Shown here: positions 7,969 through 16,386 of the stretch, piece by piece
Position numbering within the stretch: the stretch's first letter is position 1
Layout: each line of letters starts with the position of its first letter
Source: Paracoccaceae bacterium
Lineage (GTDB): Bacteria > Pseudomonadota > Alphaproteobacteria > Rhodobacterales > Rhodobacteraceae
Length of the DNA: 41,097 bases
NCBI GenBank assembly: GCA_020447005.1
Contig: JAGRDO010000026.1
Location: 1-41,097 of the forward strand
Direction of reading: 5' to 3'
The notes under the pieces: generated by a model
What the model saw: only the letters and a program-made list of their open reading frames with translations
The model's database searches: none
What the model was told of the DNA's origin: nothing
Program-made: the position numbers and the translations under genes

Positions 7969-8971
7969 TCGCGGCTCCTCGCATCAGGGCCTCAAGTTCG
8001 GCCGCGAGCGCTGCGGTGTCAATGGTCCGGGCTTCGCGGCGGGCCGAAAGCGCCGCCTGCGCCCGCCTTTGGGACGCGCCGCCAAGCCGGCCGGCATGGG
8101 CGATCACATCCCCCATCTCGGCGCGGTCGCCATTGCAGTGCAGGGCGACGTCGCAGCCCGCCGCGATGGCGGCGGCCGTGCGCGCGCCAAGCGAGCCGCT
8201 GAGCGCCTGCATCGACAGATCGTCCGTCATCAACAGGCCGTCAAAGCCGATCTCGTCGCGGATCAGCCGGATCACCCCGGGCGACTGGGTGGCGGGGCGG
8301 TCGCGGTCGACGGCATCCAGCACGATATGCGCGGTCATCGCCATCGGCAGGTCGCGAAGCGCGTGGAACGGCCGGAAATCCTCGGCTGAAAGCACCTTTA
8401 GCGGCGCGGCTATCCGGGGCAGCGCCAGATGGCTGTCGGCCTCGGCGCGCCCGTGCCCGGGCAGGTGCTTGATCACGGGCAGGACGCCGCCATCGGCCAG
8501 GCCCTCTGCCGCGGCCCGCGCGGCCAGCATGACCACCTCGGCCGCTTCGCCAAAGCACCGGTTGCGCAGAAAGGGATGGGTGGCCGCTGTGGCGATATCG
8601 GCCAAAGGCGCGCAATTGACGTCGATACCCACCCCGCGCAATTCATCGGCAATCAGCCGATAGCGCAGATAGACGCTCCGCCCGACGGCGCCGCCCGAGC
8701 GCGCGACATGGTCCATCGGCGGCAGCCATTCGCGCCAATGGGGCGCGCGCAGCCGCTGAACCCGCCCGCCTTCCTGATCGACAAGAACCGGCGCATCGCG
8801 CCCGACACTGGCGCGCAGGTCGCCGGTCAGCCGGCGCAACTGGCCGGGATCGGTCACATTGCGGGCAAAGAGGATGAACCCGAAAGGATCGGCCTCGCGG
8901 AAGAAATCCTTCTCGTCGCGCGACAGTTCAGGACCGGCGCAGCCAAGAATTGCCGCCGCCGGTTCAGACAT
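7961..8971 (-). CDS. nagZ: Beta-N-acetylhexosaminidase NagZ (GH3)
   Basis: 336 aa starting MSEPAAAILGCAG at 8971, where the ATG overlaps the preceding stop (TGATG). NagZ is a cytoplasmic glycoside hydrolase family 3 enzyme that removes GlcNAc from anhydro-muropeptides during peptidoglycan recycling. The GH3 features are clear: VDQEGGRVQRL (65-73), KHLPGHG (168-174) and the catalytic-nucleophile region LLMTDDLSMQAL with Asp250. The order argS-SPOR-nagZ-scpA-scpB is typical of Rhodobacterales. Confidence 0.94.
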   Translation of the reverse strand: MSEPAAAILGCAGPELSRDEKDFFREADPFGFILFARNVTDPGQLRRLTGDLRASVGRDAPVLVDQEGGRVQRLRAPHWREWLPPMDHVARSGGAVGRSVYLRYRLIADELRGVGIDVNCAPLADIATAATHPFLRNRCFGEAAEVVMLAARAAAEGLADGGVLPVIKHLPGHGRAEADSHLALPRIAAPLKVLSAEDFRPFHALRDLPMAMTAHIVLDAVDRDRPATQSPGVIRLIRDEIGFDGLLMTDDLSMQALSGSLGARTAAAIAAGCDVALHCNGDRAEMGDVIAHAGRLGGASQRRAQAALSARREARTIDTAALAAELEALMRGAAIV

Positions 8972-9996
8972 CAGCGCACCACGGCGGGCACGCATTCGGC
9001 ATTGTCGGCGCGCAGCGTCGCGCAGAACCGCCGCGCATCCTCGGCGTCGGCAAATCCTTCCACGCGCAAGCGGTAGAAGGTTTCCCCACCGCTCTCGGCG
9101 GCTTCGACAACGCGGCGCTTGCCGGACATCAGCGCGCCATACCGCACCGCCGCGCGTTCCCAGCCAAGCCGGGCCTGCGCCTCGTCCGCAAACGCCCCGA
9201 TCTGCACAAGCTGCATGCCCTCGACCAGATCGGCCGAGCCCAGTTCAATCGTTTCCTGCGGCGCAAGTGCTGCCGCGACGGCCGCGGCGGCCGCTTCGGC
9301 CAGGGGGTCCACGTCGCCATCCGCGGTCCCCGCCGCCGTCGCCACGCGCAGGGTTCCGGGGCGCCCCGCGGGCCTTGGCGATGCCGCGACGCCCGGAATA
9401 TCGGCCGCGATCGCGGTCGCGGGCAGCGACTGTGCCAGGCCGTCGCCATCCGTCATGCGTTCGACCGGGCCATCGGGCAAAGGCTCATCAGGCCGGATTG
9501 CGGCGGCCTCGGGTACCGGCTGGCGGGCTTCGGGATCGGTCGGCACGGTCACTTGCCCCGGCGCGGCCCCGGCGATGTCCTCGCCCCCCGCACCCGTCCA
9601 GGCCTCGCCCATCGGCTGATCGTCGTCACCAAGCGTCGCGGCCCGGGGTGCCAGCGTCAGCGTGCCGGCCGCCGGGGCGGCTGTCCCTTCGGCGGCGATC
9701 TCGTTCACGGCCAGCCCCTGATGCAACGCCAGCTCGCCGCCCGGATCTTCCGGCGCCACCCGCGACGGCCCTTCCAGCGCCCGGATCACCGGAATGCCGC
9801 TGACATCGCGCACGGCCAGCTTATAGCCCCAGACGCCCAGCCCGAAGATCAGCGCAACCGAGGTCAGCGCCCCCGCACCGTTCAGCCAGGTTTGCATCCG
9901 TACCGTGACGGGCCGCCCCTGCCCCCCCATCGACCGGACGCCCTCATCGCGCCCGGCAGATGCCGCGTCGAAATCGTCGTAGTTCCAGTCCGCCAT
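8971..9996 (-). CDS. SPOR domain-containing membrane protein
   Basis: 341 aa. It has a short cytoplasmic N-terminus, one transmembrane helix at about residues 42-62 (ALTSVALIFGLGVWGYKLAV), and a long Ala/Pro/Glu-rich, low-complexity periplasmic linker. A C-terminal SPOR domain of about 75 residues starts near VEGMQLVQIGAFADEAQARLGW and ends ARRFCATLRADNAECVP. SPOR domains bind denuded septal peptidoglycan, so a division-site role is inferred, consistent with the neighbouring nagZ. The stop overlaps the nagZ start by 1 nt. Confidence 0.9.
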   Translation of the reverse strand: MADWNYDDFDAASAGRDEGVRSMGGQGRPVTVRMQTWLNGAGALTSVALIFGLGVWGYKLAVRDVSGIPVIRALEGPSRVAPEDPGGELALHQGLAVNEIAAEGTAAPAAGTLTLAPRAATLGDDDQPMGEAWTGAGGEDIAGAAPGQVTVPTDPEARQPVPEAAAIRPDEPLPDGPVERMTDGDGLAQSLPATAIAADIPGVAASPRPAGRPGTLRVATAAGTADGDVDPLAEAAAAAVAAALAPQETIELGSADLVEGMQLVQIGAFADEAQARLGWERAAVRYGALMSGKRRVVEAAESGGETFYRLRVEGFADAEDARRFCATLRADNAECVPAVVR

Positions 9997-10017
9997 GCCT
10001 GTTATCCTACTCGATAC

Positions 10018-10039
10018 ATGCCCCGTTGGTTCGGGGCAT
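10018..10039 (-). terminator. Hairpin between argS and the SPOR gene
   Basis: ATGCCCCG (10018-10025) and CGGGGCAT (10032-10039) form a perfect 8-bp stem with a 6-nt loop in the 78-nt gap after argS. There is no T-tract on either strand, so it may attenuate readthrough or stabilise the 3' end rather than stop transcription fully. Confidence 0.45.
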
Positions 10040-10074
10040 TGCCTGCTGCATTCCCCGCCGTGGCGCGCCTTTGG

Positions 10075-11817
10075 TCAGCGCATCTCTTCCGCGGGGGTTA
10101 CACCAAGGATACCAAGACCGGCGGAAATAACAACGCCCGCCGCCCGTGCCAGGGCGATTTTCGCCTGACTGGTCGCGGCATCGTCCTGAACGAAGCGCAG
10201 CGAGCTGTCGTCATTCCCCCGGTTCCAGAGCGCATGCAGCTCCGAGGCCAGTTCGAAAAGGTAGAAGGCAACACGATGCGGCTCATGCCCGCGCGCGGCG
10301 ATCTCGACCAGACGCGGCCATTCGGCGATCTTCTTGGCCAGCGCGATCTCGGCCTCGTGCGCCATCCCCGAAAGGTCGGCCGCGCCAAGGGTGGCGTCAT
10401 CGGCGGCAATCCCGGCCTCGGTGGCCTTGCGAACCACCGACGACACCCGCGCATGGGCGTATTGCACGTAAAAGACCGGGTTATCCTTGGACTGTTCCAG
10501 CACCTTGTCGAAATCGAAATCCAAGGGCGCGTCGTTCTTGCGCGTCAGCATCACGAAGCGGGTCACATCCGGGCCGGCCTGTTCCACGACATCGCGAAGC
10601 GTGACAAACGTGCCCGCGCGCTTGGACATCTTGAAAGGCTCGCCGTTCTTGAAAAGCTTCACCAGCTGGGTCAGCTTGATGTCCAGCGGCACCCGCCCGT
10701 TCGACAGGGCCGAGACGACCGCCTTCAGCCGTTTGACATAGCCGCCATGATCGGCGCCAAAGACGTTGATCAACTGATCGAAGCCGCGGGTGACCTTGTC
10801 CCAGTGATAGGCGATATCGGGGGCGAAATAGGTCCAGGACCCGTCCGATTTCTTCACCGGCCGGTCGACATCGTCGCCATGGGCGGTCGACCGGAACAGC
10901 ATCTGCTCGCGTTCTTCCCAATCCTCGGGCAGCTTGCCCTTCGGAGGTTCAAGCGTGCCCTCATAGATCAGGCCCAATCCGCGCAGCGTTTCGATCGCCT
11001 CTTCGATCCGGCCCGAAGCGGTGATCGCCTTTTCCGACGAAAACACATCCATCGTGACGCCAAGAAGCGCCAGATCGTCGCGGATCATCTGCATCATGCG
11101 CCCTGTGGCGAATTCGCGGATATCGGCCAGCCAGACGGATTCGGGCTGATCAAGCAGGCTCGTGCCGTATTTTTCCTTCAGCGCCTCGCCCACGGGGATC
11201 AGGTAATCGCCCGGGTAAAGCCCTTCGGCGATCTCGGGCGACAGGCCATTGGCCTCGCGGTAACGCTCATAGGCCGACCGCGCCAGCACATCGACCTGCG
11301 CGCCCGCGTCGTTGATGTAATATTCGCGCGTGACCTCATGGCCCGCGAAATCGAGAAGGGCGGCCAGGGCATCGCCAAAGACCGCGCCGCGCGTATGGCC
11401 GACATGCATCGGACCGGTGGGGTTGGCCGACACGAACTCGACATTGACCTTCACGCCCCGGCCCATCGCGGAGCGGCCGAAATCGCGGCCCGAGGCCAGC
11501 GCGGCCTTGACGACGCCCTGCCAGACGGCGGGGTCGAGCCGCAGGTTGAGAAACCCCGGCCCGGCCACTTCGGCAACCGTGACGCGCGGATCGGCGGCCA
11601 GCCGCGCGGCCAGCGCCTCGGCAATCGCGCGCGGTTGCAGGCCCGCAGGTTTGGCCAGCACCATCGCCGCATTGGTCGCCATGTCGCCATGCAGCGCATC
11701 GCGCGGCGGCTCGACCGCGACATTGGCCATATCAAGGCCGGCGGGCAGATCGCCCGCGGCCACCATTTCGTCCAGGCTGGACATCACCAGCGACCGGATT
11801 TCGGCAAAAAGGTTCAT
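10075..11817 (-). CDS. argS: Arginyl-tRNA synthetase
   Basis: 580 aa. The ATG at 11817 ([11 protein letters not shown]) is preceded by TGAGGAATGAC, a good ribosome binding site; a TTG further upstream is less likely. The class I signatures are present: the HIGH-type motif in [18 protein letters not shown] and the KMSK motif in [14 protein letters not shown]. The N-terminal additional domain and the C-terminal DALR anticodon-binding domain (from about [15 protein letters not shown]) are intact. It charges tRNA-Arg. It heads the argS-SPOR-nagZ-scpAB group. Confidence 0.97.
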   Translation of the reverse strand: MNLFAEIRSLVMSSLDEMVAAGDLPAGLDMANVAVEPPRDALHGDMATNAAMVLAKPAGLQPRAIAEALAARLAADPRVTVAEVAGPGFLNLRLDPAVWQGVVKAALASGRDFGRSAMGRGVKVNVEFVSANPTGPMHVGHTRGAVFGDALAALLDFAGHEVTREYYINDAGAQVDVLARSAYERYREANGLSPEIAEGLYPGDYLIPVGEALKEKYGTSLLDQPESVWLADIREFATGRMMQMIRDDLALLGVTMDVFSSEKAITASGRIEEAIETLRGLGLIYEGTLEPPKGKLPEDWEEREQMLFRSTAHGDDVDRPVKKSDGSWTYFAPDIAYHWDKVTRGFDQLINVFGADHGGYVKRLKAVVSALSNGRVPLDIKLTQLVKLFKNGEPFKMSKRAGTFVTLRDVVEQAGPDVTRFVMLTRKNDAPLDFDFDKVLEQSKDNPVFYVQYAHARVSSVVRKATEAGIAADDATLGAADLSGMAHEAEIALAKKIAEWPRLVEIAARGHEPHRVAFYLFELASELHALWNRGNDDSSLRFVQDDAATSQAKIALARAAGVVISAGLGILGVTPAEEMR

Positions 11818-11980
11818 GTCATTCCTCAATGATTGCCAGCGCCATGCCAGAGGCGCGCGCCTGCGTCAATCCTCGGGGCCCTGACCGCCCCCGTCCCGCG
11901 CCTCTGCGCCGGGCCCGCCCGCGCGAAGGCGGAAACCGGATCAGGCCCCGCCGATGTCGCCATGATCGCCGTGACGCGCC

Positions 11981-12697
11981 TCAGACGGACCGGGTGATGC
12001 CGCCATCGATGCGGATGTTCTGCCCGGTGATATACCCCGCCCCCTCCGAGGCCAGAAACGCCACCGTCGCCGCGATCTCGTCCTCGCGCCCATAGCGCCC
12101 CATCGGGATACGGTCGCGGAACTCCTGCTTTTCGGGCAGGCTGTCGATGAAGCCCGGCAGGATGTTGTTCATGCGGATGTTTTCGGCGGCATAGCGGTCG
12201 GCGAAAAGCTTGGTGAAAGCCGCCAGCCCGGCGCGGAAGACGCCCGAGGTCGGAAAGACCGGATCGGGTTCGAAGGCGGCGAAGGTCGAGATGTTGAGGA
12301 TCACCCCGCCGCCGCCCCGCTGCATATGCGGGGTGACCGCCCGCGTCGGGCGCACGGCGGACAGGAAATAGACCTCCATCCCGCGATGCCAGTCCTCGTC
12401 GGTCAGGTCAAGAACCGGTCCCCGCGGCCCGTGCCCGGCCGAATTGACCAGAACGTCGATCCGGCCCCAGCGCTCCATCGCGCCATCGACCAGCCGGGCG
12501 ATATCCTCGTTCGACTGGTTCGATCCGGTCACGCCATAGCCGCCCAGTTCCCTGGCCAGCGCCTCGCCCTTGCCCGATGACGAAAGGATCGCGACATGGC
12601 AGCCCTCGGCAGCCAGCCTGCGCGCAGACGCGGCCCCCATGCCGCTGCCGCCCGCCGTTACCAGCGCAACCCGCTTGTCCGAAACCTTGCCCGCCAT
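11981..12697 (-). CDS. SDR-family oxidoreductase-like protein lacking the Tyr-Lys catalytic pair
   Basis: 238 aa with a Rossmann fold: VTAGGSGMGAASARRLA (nucleotide-binding loop, 13-29), DVLVNSAGHGPRG (81-93) and the C-terminal SDR block ITGQNIRIDGGIT. At the active site the usual YxxxK is replaced by SGVFR (151-155), and the serine position reads Ser137-Thr138 in NISTF. It is therefore a degenerate short-chain dehydrogenase/reductase; a divergent BKR-like SDR subgroup with imperfect catalytic tetrads is known. Substrate and even activity are unknown. GGAGGCTCAT precedes the ATG. The VOC gene lies upstream on the same strand, with a structured 79-nt gap. Confidence 0.82.
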   Translation of the reverse strand: MAGKVSDKRVALVTAGGSGMGAASARRLAAEGCHVAILSSSGKGEALARELGGYGVTGSNQSNEDIARLVDGAMERWGRIDVLVNSAGHGPRGPVLDLTDEDWHRGMEVYFLSAVRPTRAVTPHMQRGGGGVILNISTFAAFEPDPVFPTSGVFRAGLAAFTKLFADRYAAENIRMNNILPGFIDSLPEKQEFRDRIPMGRYGREDEIAATVAFLASEGAGYITGQNIRIDGGITRSV

Positions 12698-12716
12698 ATG
12701 AGCCTCCGTTCGCCGC

Positions 12717-12761
12717 TTTCCCGGACCTTCGCGGCAAATCGCGCCGCCGTCCAGCGGGAAA
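12717..12761 (-). other. Nested stem-loop between VOC gene and SDR gene
   Basis: TTTCCCGGAC (12717-12726) pairs with GTCC (12749-12752) and GGGAAA (12756-12761) with a 3-nt bulge, enclosing an inner stem GCGGC/GCCGC (12731-12735, 12743-12747). It ends 20 nt before the SDR ATG. It could be a T-less terminator for the VOC gene or a structured leader of the SDR gene; nothing distinguishes these. Confidence 0.35.
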
Positions 12762-12776
12762 CCGGCAGGGGCGGCG

Positions 12777-13262
12777 TCAGGCGGCCTCGGCCAGCAGCTG
12801 GGCCAGATCGAGGGGGGCGTTGACCATGCGCAACTGGCCGGACGCGTCGCGGGGCCAGTCGGCCTCGGCCCGGTCGCGGTAAAGCTCCACCCCGTTGCCG
12901 TCGGGGTCGCTCAGATAGATCGCCTCGCTGACACCGTGATCGGCCGCGCCGTCGATCGGCCATCCCGCCGCGACCAGCCGTTTCAGCGCCCCGGCCAGTG
13001 CCTTGCGGTCGGGATAGAGGATCGCGGTGTGGTAAAGCCCGGTATGCCCCGGCGGCGGCGGCTTGCCGCCTTTGCTTTCCCACGTGTTCAGCCCCAGATG
13101 ATGGTGATAGCCACCCGCCGAAAGAAACGCAGCACCGGTCCCGTAGCGCTGCATCAGTTCAAAACCCAGTACCCCCGAATAAAACCCGATGGCGCGTTCA
13201 AGATCGGCCACTTTCAGGTGCACATGGCCGATGCGGGTGGCGGGGGGAACAACATAGCCCAT
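12777..13262 (-). CDS. VOC-family (glyoxalase/dioxygenase-like) metalloenzyme
   Basis: 161 aa from ATG 13262, preceded by AAAGGAGACACCA. It is a vicinal-oxygen-chelate protein: RIGHVHLKVADLERAIGFYSGVLGFEL forms the first beta-alpha-beta-beta-beta unit, then GLYHTAILYPDRKALAGALKRL and DPDGNGVELYRD. The likely metal ligands are the His in HVHLKV, the His in YHTAI and the Glu in GVELYRD. It resembles catechol-2,3-dioxygenase (CatE-like) annotations. Substrate is not determinable. It stands alone upstream of the SDR-like gene. Confidence 0.85.
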   Translation of the reverse strand: MGYVVPPATRIGHVHLKVADLERAIGFYSGVLGFELMQRYGTGAAFLSAGGYHHHLGLNTWESKGGKPPPPGHTGLYHTAILYPDRKALAGALKRLVAAGWPIDGAADHGVSEAIYLSDPDGNGVELYRDRAEADWPRDASGQLRMVNAPLDLAQLLAEAA

Positions 13263-13367
13263 TGGTGTCTCCTTTGATCCGGCGCCAGAATAGCACCCCG
13301 ACCGGCGCACAAAAGTCACTATTTCCACCCATGATTTGTGCTTTTGCGCACAGAGACGCGGGGCCGG

Positions 13368-14066
13368 TCAGGTCTCGACCCGCCAGCGCGCCTCATTGGC
13401 CTCGATCGCGGCGATGCGCTCGGCGATCTTGGGATGGCTCAAAAGCCACGCCGGCCTGGCGGACGCCCCGCGCCCCTTCCCGGCGACCAGCCGCTCCAGC
13501 TTTTCGAACAGCGTTTTTTGCGGCGCGGTGCCAATGCCCGCGCGGATCAACAGGGCCGAGGCATATTCGTCCGCCTCATATTCATCCTGCCGCGACAGGC
13601 GCGCGGCCAGCAGCGATGTCAGCCAGCCCGCCAGATAGATGCCCACCCCCGGAACAAGACGGCCGAGGACGGTGGCCAGCACCACCCGGATCGCGTTCTG
13701 GCCGGAAAAATCGATCATCCGGCGGCGCGAATGGCCCAGCGCCACATGGCCAAGCTCATGCGCGACGACGCTGGCCATTTCCTCGGCCGTCACCTCGCCC
13801 GCGCGGAACTTGTCGTAAAACCCCCGCGTCAGGAAGATGCGGCCGTCGGGGGACGCAAGGCCATTGACCATCGCCACGTCATAGACATGGACCGGAACGC
13901 GGGCCAGGTCGAGCGCCCGCGCCAGCCGGTCGGTCACGGCCAGAAGGGCGGGATCGGCCAAGGGCGTCGCGCGCCGGTCAAGCTCGGCCTTCAGCCGCCA
14001 GGCCGAAAACCGGTACATGATCAGCCCGTAAAGCACGGCAAGCAGGATCGGGGTCAGTTTCAGCAT
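13368..14066 (-). CDS. M48-family zinc metalloprotease
   Basis: 232 aa from MLKLTPILLAVLYGLIMYRF at 14066, which gives an N-terminal membrane anchor. The zinc-binding HEXXH motif is at 103-107 (VVAHELGHVALGH), and the third ligand is expected in EYEADEY (162-168). A further hydrophobic stretch (VVLATVLGRLVPGVGIYLAG) follows the active site. M48 peptidases include HtpX/Ste24/BepA-type proteins acting in membrane or envelope quality control. This is a short member. It follows dedA by 31 nt on the same strand and may be the last gene of the moxR-VWA run. Confidence 0.87.
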   Translation of the reverse strand: MLKLTPILLAVLYGLIMYRFSAWRLKAELDRRATPLADPALLAVTDRLARALDLARVPVHVYDVAMVNGLASPDGRIFLTRGFYDKFRAGEVTAEEMASVVAHELGHVALGHSRRRMIDFSGQNAIRVVLATVLGRLVPGVGIYLAGWLTSLLAARLSRQDEYEADEYASALLIRAGIGTAPQKTLFEKLERLVAGKGRGASARPAWLLSHPKIAERIAAIEANEARWRVET

Positions 14067-14097
14067 GGGGCCAATATGGGGATTTTCGCCCGCCGTC

Positions 14098-14694
14098 TCA
14101 ATGCGCGGCGCGCCGGGCCGAGGCACGCAGCCAAAGACCGGCCGCCACCATCGCCGCGATCCCGCCGACAAGCCCCAGCGCCGAGGACAGAAGATCGCCC
14201 GCCGCTTCAAGATTGCCGGCAAAGACATGTCCGATGCCCGTATAAAGCCCGACCCAGACGATTTCGCCCAGGACACCCCAAAGCGTGAACCGCCCCCATC
14301 CCAGCCCTCCGGCCCCCGCCGCGACATTCGCCCAGGGACCGACCGGGCTGAAAAGCCAGCGGGTCAGGAAAACCGCGACCGCCCCGTGGCGCCGCAAAAG
14401 CGCGCGCGCCCGTTCCAGAATCCGCGCGCGCCCCGGGTGGCGGGATATCCGCGCGATCAGGCCCGGGCCGCCGGCCCGCCCGGCGGCAAAACCGGCCTGA
14501 TCGCCCAGCACCGCCCCCGCCAGCGCCCCCGCGACAACCGCCGCCGGATCCAGATCGCCCGAGGCGGCAAACCCGCCCGCGGCAAGCATCAGGACCGAAG
14601 AGGGTACCGGAACCGCAAGGCAGGACAGAAACGTCACCGCCGCCAGAAACCACGGCCCGTAGACCGGGACCAGCGCCAGGAGGGTGTCGGTCAC
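14098..14694 (-). CDS. DedA-family (VTT domain) membrane protein
   Basis: 198 aa, with several hydrophobic helices. The DedA/VTT hallmarks are visible: a re-entrant-like LSCLAVPVPSSVLMLAAGGFA near the N-terminus, AVLGDQAGFAAGRAGG, and the central FLTRWLFSPVGPWANVAAGAG. DedA proteins are inner-membrane transporters or scramblases linked to lipid carrier recycling and proton-motive force. Its ATG overlaps the stop of the 117-aa gene (ATGA), so it is translationally coupled to it. Confidence 0.87.
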   Translation of the reverse strand: MTDTLLALVPVYGPWFLAAVTFLSCLAVPVPSSVLMLAAGGFAASGDLDPAAVVAGALAGAVLGDQAGFAAGRAGGPGLIARISRHPGRARILERARALLRRHGAVAVFLTRWLFSPVGPWANVAAGAGGLGWGRFTLWGVLGEIVWVGLYTGIGHVFAGNLEAAGDLLSSALGLVGGIAAMVAAGLWLRASARRAAH

Positions 14695-15044
14695 GAACCG
14701 CCCTCTTCGGATTTCAGCCGGGCGATGGCCGCCGCGACCTCTGCCAGCAACGCCGCCTCGGTGATCCCGCGCGCCGCCGCGATCTCGGCCAGCGTGGGCG
14801 CGCGCCCGGCCGCGGGATCAAGCCCCAGCTCCCGCGCAAGGTCGGCCCTTGGCACCTGCCATGACCGCGCGAGGTATCCCGGCGTCATCCACCCCTGCGG
14901 TGCGGCCTCTGCATGGGCCGGATCGGACCAGTAGATCGCAAAACCGACGAAACGGGTGGCAAAGAACACCACGACCAGAAGGCTGGCCACGAACACAAGA
15001 AGCGCCAGCCTGTGGTCCCGCCACAGCTGCGCCAGCCCCGTCAC
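14691..15044 (-). CDS. Uncharacterised single-pass membrane protein (117 aa)
   Basis: 117 aa from a GTG at 15044 that overlaps the VWA stop (GTGA); its own stop overlaps the dedA start (ATGA). Residues 13-38 form one transmembrane helix (LALLVFVASLLVVVFFATRF), followed by a small globular tail with two helix-turn-helix-like segments: 53-76 (MTPGYLARSWQVPRADLARE) and 84-105 (LAEIAAARGITEAALLAEV). I do not recognise a named family. The double coupling to VWA and DedA argues for a shared process. Confidence 0.8.
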   Translation of the reverse strand: MTGLAQLWRDHRLALLVFVASLLVVVFFATRFVGFAIYWSDPAHAEAAPQGWMTPGYLARSWQVPRADLARELGLDPAAGRAPTLAEIAAARGITEAALLAEVAAAIARLKSEEGGS

Positions 15045-16222
15045 GTCAGCGCCTTCATCGCCCGGCCGATCCCCTCCAGCGTCAGGGGGAACATTCCGCC
15101 CTCGAAAATCTGGCGGATCATGCCGATCGACTGGCCATAGTGCCACTGCCCTTCCGGCAAGGGGTTCAGCCAGACATTGGCGGGCCATTGCGCGCGGGCG
15201 CGCTCCAGCCAGACCTGCCCGGCCTCGGCGTTCCAATGCTCGTTCGCGCCACCCGGATAGGCGATCTCGTAAGGCGACATCGAGGCATCGCCGACAAAGA
15301 TCGCCTTGTAGCCCGGCCCATAAGTGCGCATCACCTCATGCGTGGGGATCTGGCGGTCCCAGCGGCGCGCATTGTCGCGCCACACGCCTTCGTAAAGACA
15401 ATTGTGGAAATAGTAATATTCCAGATGCTTGAATTCGGCCCGCGCGGCCGAAAAGAGTTCCTCCACGATGCGGATATAGGGGTCCATCGATCCGCCGACA
15501 TCCAGAAAAAGCAGCACCTTCACCGCGTTATGGCGTTCGGGCCGGGTCTGCACGTCAAGATAGCCATGCTCTGCCGTCGCCCGGATCGTGCCCGGCAGGT
15601 CCAGCTCGTCCGCGGCCCCCTCGCGCGCCCAGCGGCGCAGGCGTTTCAGCGCCACCTTGATGTTGCGGGTGCCCAGTTCGACCTGATCGTCAAGATTGCG
15701 GAACTCGCGCTTGTCCCAGACCTTGACCGCGCGCTGATGGCGGCTTTCCTTCTGCCCGATGCGCACACCTTCGGGATTGTAGCCATAGGCGCCAAAGGGC
15801 GAGGTGCCCGCGGTGCCGATCCATTTCGACCCGCCCTGATGGCGGCCCTTCTGTTCCTCCAGCCGCTTTTTCAGCGTCTCCATCAGCTTGTCAAACCCGC
15901 CCAGCGCCTCGATCTGGGCCTTTTCCTCGGCGCTCAGCGTCTTTTCCGCCAGCTTTTGCAGCCATTCCGCGGGCAGATCGATCGCCTCCAGCACCTGTTC
16001 GGCGGTGATCGCCTCCAGCCCCTGAAAGGCCTCGGCAAAGGCGCGGTCGAACCGGTCGAGATGGCGTTCATCCTTCACCATCGCGGTCCGCGCAAGGTAG
16101 TAAAAGCCATCGATGTCATAGGTGACAAGACCGGCCGACATCCCTTCGAGAAAGCTGAGATATTCGCGCAGGGATACCGGAAGGCCGGATTTCCTCAGGG
16201 TTTCGAAGAACGGCAGGAACAT
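15041..16222 (-). CDS. VWA domain-containing protein (CoxE-like)
   Basis: 393 aa. Residues 1-130 are helical, ending with a charged segment; a conserved middle (GTSPFGAYGYNPEGVRIGQ, 140-157) leads to a C-terminal von Willebrand A domain starting VKVLLFLDVGGSMDPYIR. Its metal site (MIDAS) reads DVGGS at 241-245, with Gly at the first Ser position of the DxSxS consensus; a further acidic site is in FVGDASMSP (310-317). CoxE-like VWA proteins work with MoxR AAA ATPases as chaperones or insertases for protein complexes. The partner MoxR gene is in the same run, 2 kb upstream. The start overlaps the stop of the 54-aa gene (TGATG). Confidence 0.9.
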   Translation of the reverse strand: MFLPFFETLRKSGLPVSLREYLSFLEGMSAGLVTYDIDGFYYLARTAMVKDERHLDRFDRAFAEAFQGLEAITAEQVLEAIDLPAEWLQKLAEKTLSAEEKAQIEALGGFDKLMETLKKRLEEQKGRHQGGSKWIGTAGTSPFGAYGYNPEGVRIGQKESRHQRAVKVWDKREFRNLDDQVELGTRNIKVALKRLRRWAREGAADELDLPGTIRATAEHGYLDVQTRPERHNAVKVLLFLDVGGSMDPYIRIVEELFSAARAEFKHLEYYYFHNCLYEGVWRDNARRWDRQIPTHEVMRTYGPGYKAIFVGDASMSPYEIAYPGGANEHWNAEAGQVWLERARAQWPANVWLNPLPEGQWHYGQSIGMIRQIFEGGMFPLTLEGIGRAMKALT

Positions 16223-16386
16223 CAGTTAAGGCGATGATAGAAGATCACCGCGAAAAGCCCCAGAATTGCAAAGAAAATCGCATGGCTCGCCGCGTATTGA
16301 AGCTGATCCGCACGGGTGCCGCCGCGCCGCTTCGCGCGCATCCAGCCGATCAGCGCACCCAGAGCGATTGCCGGAAAAAGTATCAT
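16222..16386 (-). CDS. Small membrane protein (54 aa)
   Basis: 54 aa: MILFPAIALGALIGWMRAKR opens with a short hydrophobic helix and a basic turn (RAKRRGG), and a second helix covers about 33-50 (ASHAIFFAILGLFAVIF). The ATG at 16386 overlaps the DUF2927 stop (TGATG), and the stop at 16222 overlaps the VWA start (TGATG). These two 1-nt overlaps are strong evidence that it is a real gene despite its size. No family recognised; a helical hairpin in the inner membrane is predicted. Confidence 0.78.
   Translation of the reverse strand: MILFPAIALGALIGWMRAKRRGGTRADQLQYAASHAIFFAILGLFAVIFYHRLN

Noticed and set aside
8950..11832. Very long + strand open frame (960 aa) across nagZ, the SPOR gene and argS
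   Set aside because: It is antisense to three well-supported genes and has His/Arg/Gly-rich composition without any domain; long antisense frames are usual in GC-rich DNA.
15041..16222. VWA MIDAS lacking the first serine (DVGGS) as a broken domain
   Set aside because: The rest of the domain is intact and, to my recollection, this Gly variant is common in the CoxE-like branch, so it is probably a family feature.
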